The position numbers and the translations under genes were made by a program. From positions 124,001-188,000 of the forward strand of contig NZ_NMQT01000073.1 in the NCBI RefSeq assembly GCF_002234405.1: a stretch of DNA of 64,000 nucleotides, written 5' to 3'. Under the pieces are notes generated by a model. It had not been told where the DNA came from and searched no databases. It was given only the letters and a program-made list of their open reading frames with translations. The stretch is from Amycolatopsis thailandensis (GTDB lineage Bacteria; Actinomycetota; Actinomycetes; Mycobacteriales; Pseudonocardiaceae). Shown piece by piece: positions 62,510-64,000 of the stretch. How positions within the stretch are numbered: the stretch's first letter is position 1; the number at the start of each line of letters is the position of its first letter.

Positions 62510-63169
62510 TTGGCGTGGCGTCTCGCCAGCGCACTCGCAGATCTGCGTACGGAAGTGAACACCCGCTGGCCGAAGCGGGACAAGACGAGCGACGGCACGA
62601 TCGGCGACGCGGCCCACGCGAGCCGGTCCAGTGATCACAACCCGTGGGTCAAGGACGCGGCCGGAGTCGGCGTGGTCCGTGCGATCGACATCGACGTGGA
62701 CGGCATCGACGCGGCATGGCTGGCCGAGCACCTGCGCCAGCGCGGCCGGAACGGCGACCGTCGGCTGACCGACGGCGGGTACGTCATCCTGAACCGCCGG
62801 ATCACCAACGCCGACTTCTCCGGCTGGCACGCGTACACCGGCAGCAATCCCCACACCAGCCACGTACACGTCTCGTTCTCCCGCAGCCGCTACGACGACC
62901 GAGGTACCTGGGGGATCGTCGGTGGAGGCGGTAGCACCCCACCGCCGTCGACCGGCCGCTCGACCCTGCGCCAGGGTTCGACCGGACAGGCCGTGAAGGA
63001 CCTCCAGGCGTTCCTCAACCGCGCGTACCCGGCCTACTCGAAGCTCGTCGTGGACGGGGCCTTCGGCCCGAAGACCACGGCCGTGGTGAAGGAGTTCCAG
63101 CGCCGCTCCGGGATCGCGAGCGACGGCATCGTGGGGCCGCAGACCTGGACGAAGCTCGGGTTCCGGTGA
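62510..63169 (+). CDS. endolysin: M15-type peptidase with peptidoglycan-binding domain
   Basis: 219 residues from a TTG right after the upstream stop. Catalytic part about 1-130: SSDHNPW (His43), RAIDIDVDG (Asp60), HTSHVHVSFS (His118, His120), the zinc and catalytic pattern of D,D-carboxypeptidase-like M15 enzymes. A Gly/Pro linker leads to a PG_binding_1 domain (about 150-217, LRQGSTGQAVKDLQAFLNRA). Cuts host peptidoglycan for release. GTGA overlap with the holin gene. Confidence 0.9.
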   Translation: MAWRLASALADLRTEVNTRWPKRDKTSDGTIGDAAHASRSSDHNPWVKDAAGVGVVRAIDIDVDGIDAAWLAEHLRQRGRNGDRRLTDGGYVILNRRITNADFSGWHAYTGSNPHTSHVHVSFSRSRYDDRGTWGIVGGGGSTPPPSTGRSTLRQGSTGQAVKDLQAFLNRAYPAYSKLVVDGAFGPKTTAVVKEFQRRSGIASDGIVGPQTWTKLGFR

Positions 63170-63486
63170 TGCCCGTGGACGACTACAGGACTCGACCGCG
63201 ACCGATCCTCGACGCAATCCGTGGCGGGGCATGGAAGACGGTGCTCGGTACCCTGATCGCCGCAGCGGTCTCGTTCGGACTGCTGAACGCTGAACAGGCG
63301 ACGTTGCTCGACAACATCGTTGCTGCGCTGGCCACGCTGATCACACTGGTGACGTCCTTCGTGGCACAGCTCCACGTTCTCGGACGAGCGGAACCTCGGG
63401 TCACTCCGGTATCAGATCCGCGCGACAACGCTGGCGCACCACTGTTCCCGACGACCTCCGGACCGCCTGAGCCGCCGCTGACCTGA
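63166..63486 (+). CDS. holin
   Basis: 106 residues; GTG overlapping the endolysin stop, with an ATG as second codon. Two spans, VLGTLIAAAVSFGLL and IVAALATLITLVTSFVAQLH, and a polar Pro-rich tail, as in actinophage holins that directly follow the endolysin. Permeabilises the membrane so that the endolysin reaches the wall. Confidence 0.8.
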   Translation: MMPVDDYRTRPRPILDAIRGGAWKTVLGTLIAAAVSFGLLNAEQATLLDNIVAALATLITLVTSFVAQLHVLGRAEPRVTPVSDPRDNAGAPLFPTTSGPPEPPLT

Positions 63487-63534
63487 CCGCCGTTGCTACA
63501 GTTCCAGTGCGGCGATCACCCGCAGGGGAACAAG

Positions 63535-63574
63535 AGCCCCCGTCTGTCCCGAGTGGACAGGCGGGGGCTTTTTT
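63535..63574 (+). terminator. rho-independent terminator of the late operon
   Basis: AGCCCCCG...TGTCC pairs with GGACA...CGGGGGCT around CGAGT, followed by a run of six T, the only classical T-run terminator in the window. It closes the long rightward structural-lysis transcript and faces the convergent recombinase-like gene. Confidence 0.88.
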
Positions 63575-63579
63575 CTTGT

Positions 63580-63927
63580 TCAGCAAGCCTTCTGACTCGC
63601 GTAGACCTCGGTCGGCTCCGGGCACGTCTCGAAGTTCGGCATGGCTTCCTTCATCACGACGACCAGGACACCGCGTCGCTGGAACAGCTTGGCTGCCTCA
63701 CGGACGTGGGATGGAGACGGGCCGAACGCTTCCGGCTTCGCGACGCGGACCTCATCACCAGGTCGGACACGATCCAACAAGCGGTCCAGACCCGGCGGCC
63801 GGTGCGGTCCCTGCCAGATGTCCGCCACGACCTCCGAGCAGCCGAGGAAGCGCATCCACCAGCTCAGCATGTCGGCAGTACCCGCGATCGCCTGGGGGTT
63901 CACACGCAGGTAGCCGAAGACGGTCAC
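63580..63927 (-). CDS. serine-recombinase-like protein without the catalytic serine
   Basis: 115 residues from a GTG. VFGYLRVNPQAIAGTADMLS corresponds to the resolvase N-terminus Y-x-R-V-S; the serine position is Asn12 or shifted. RPPGLDRLLDRVRPGDEVRV AKPEAFGPSPSHV matches the 'R-P-x-L-x-x-L-L-x-x-x-x-x-G-D-x-L-x-V-x-x-x-D-R-L-x-R' region, with RL-DR lost. The C-terminal DNA-binding domain is absent. Probably inactive as a recombinase; could be a regulator or control factor. GTGA overlap with the gene upstream. Confidence 0.7.
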   Translation of the reverse strand: MTVFGYLRVNPQAIAGTADMLSWWMRFLGCSEVVADIWQGPHRPPGLDRLLDRVRPGDEVRVAKPEAFGPSPSHVREAAKLFQRRGVLVVVMKEAMPNFETCPEPTEVYASQKAC

Positions 63928-64000
63928 GCCAACCCCACGGCGGCCGGGCCGACCGGCAACCCCTTCTCGCGGCGGTATGCCTCGTACTCCGTGTAGACCT
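63924..64000 (-). CDS. partial CDS, C-terminus only
   Basis: The last 25 codons of a minus-strand gene that starts beyond the right edge: VYTEYEAYRREKGLPVGPAA VGLA. Its stop overlaps the GTG of the recombinase-like gene, so the two form an operon. Too short to identify. Confidence 0.5.
   Translation of the reverse strand, partial: VYTEYEAYRREKGLPVGPAAVGLA

Larger units (their letters stand above)
26257..64000. mobile_element. siphovirus-type prophage, right part outside the window
   Basis: From here to the edge the gene content is phage-like throughout: divergent repressor region, YqaJ/RecT recombination pair, terminase, portal, MuF, scaffold, capsid, head-tail proteins, tail chaperones with a slippery site, tape measure, minor tail, endolysin and holin genes in canonical order. 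No integrase and no tRNA are visible; the integrase is presumably right of 64000. The left limit is set by the first small phage-like gene. The spacer 25978-26256 may hold attL but shows no clear repeat partner. Confidence 0.92.

Overview
The window comes from a high-GC actinomycete. Nearly all genes use G or C at the third codon position, GTG starts are common, and four-base ATGA/GTGA overlaps join neighbouring genes. Intergenic hairpins of the GTGAAGGCC...GGCCTTCAC type and a zinc-controlled operon resembling ethylenediamine-disuccinate (EDDS) genes point to Amycolatopsis or a close relative. This is inferred from gene content, not proven.

Layout. (1) 1-2869: an island near 50 % GC with a three-gene minus-strand run (unknown protein, PfkB-like sugar-kinase fold without its catalytic GAGD loop, cut-off unknown protein), then about 1.1 kb without a convincing gene. 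(2) 2870-4611: GT1 glycosyltransferase plus TetR regulator. (3) 4619-11396: a TPR-CHAT protease-like protein, divergent from a small Cys-motif protein, a membrane protein and a STAND-LuxR regulator; a plausible conflict/signalling cassette. (4) 11432-12304: a secreted cutinase of the polyester-hydrolase type. (5) 13529-16324: cysteine-dioxygenase-like enzyme, LysR regulator, amidase. (6) 16362-21170: a Zur-type operator in front of four overlapping genes (SbnB-like dehydrogenase, PLP decarboxylase, SbnA-like synthase, MATE exporter), read as a zincophore operon of the EDDS type. (7) 21053-25977: TPR protein, furA-katG oxidative-stress pair with a leaderless promoter, GAF-ANTAR regulator.

(8) From about 26.26 kb to the right edge lies a siphovirus-like prophage, cut by the window (no integrase seen). 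Order: immunity control (26.6-27.6 kb); small early genes; YqaJ exonuclease, RecT, YfdQ-like protein, replication-initiator-like protein and a resolvase-like nuclease (29-33.7 kb); a block of minus-strand accessory genes (34.8-38.1 kb) divergent from a DUF932 gene across a 24-bp-arm inverted repeat; HNH nuclease; PP-loop protein; terminase; portal; MuF protein; scaffold; major capsid; head-tail joining; major tail; tail chaperones with a -1 slippery site; a 1639-residue tape measure with two cell-wall hydrolase domains; minor tail proteins; lysis genes; a strong terminator; and a recombinase-like gene at the edge. Two morons are inserted on the minus strand (43.6 and 50.0 kb).

Most notable points: the zinc-regulated operon; two prophage genes (recT and the nuclease) whose only plausible start is a GTA codon inside near-identical junctions; a GAGTCAGCAAGGCA element in the leaders of three prophage genes; single-base frameshifts in the capsid gene and a small zinc-ribbon gene; phased ATACCT repeats next to a moron; and a Ser-less recombinase-like protein at the prophage end.
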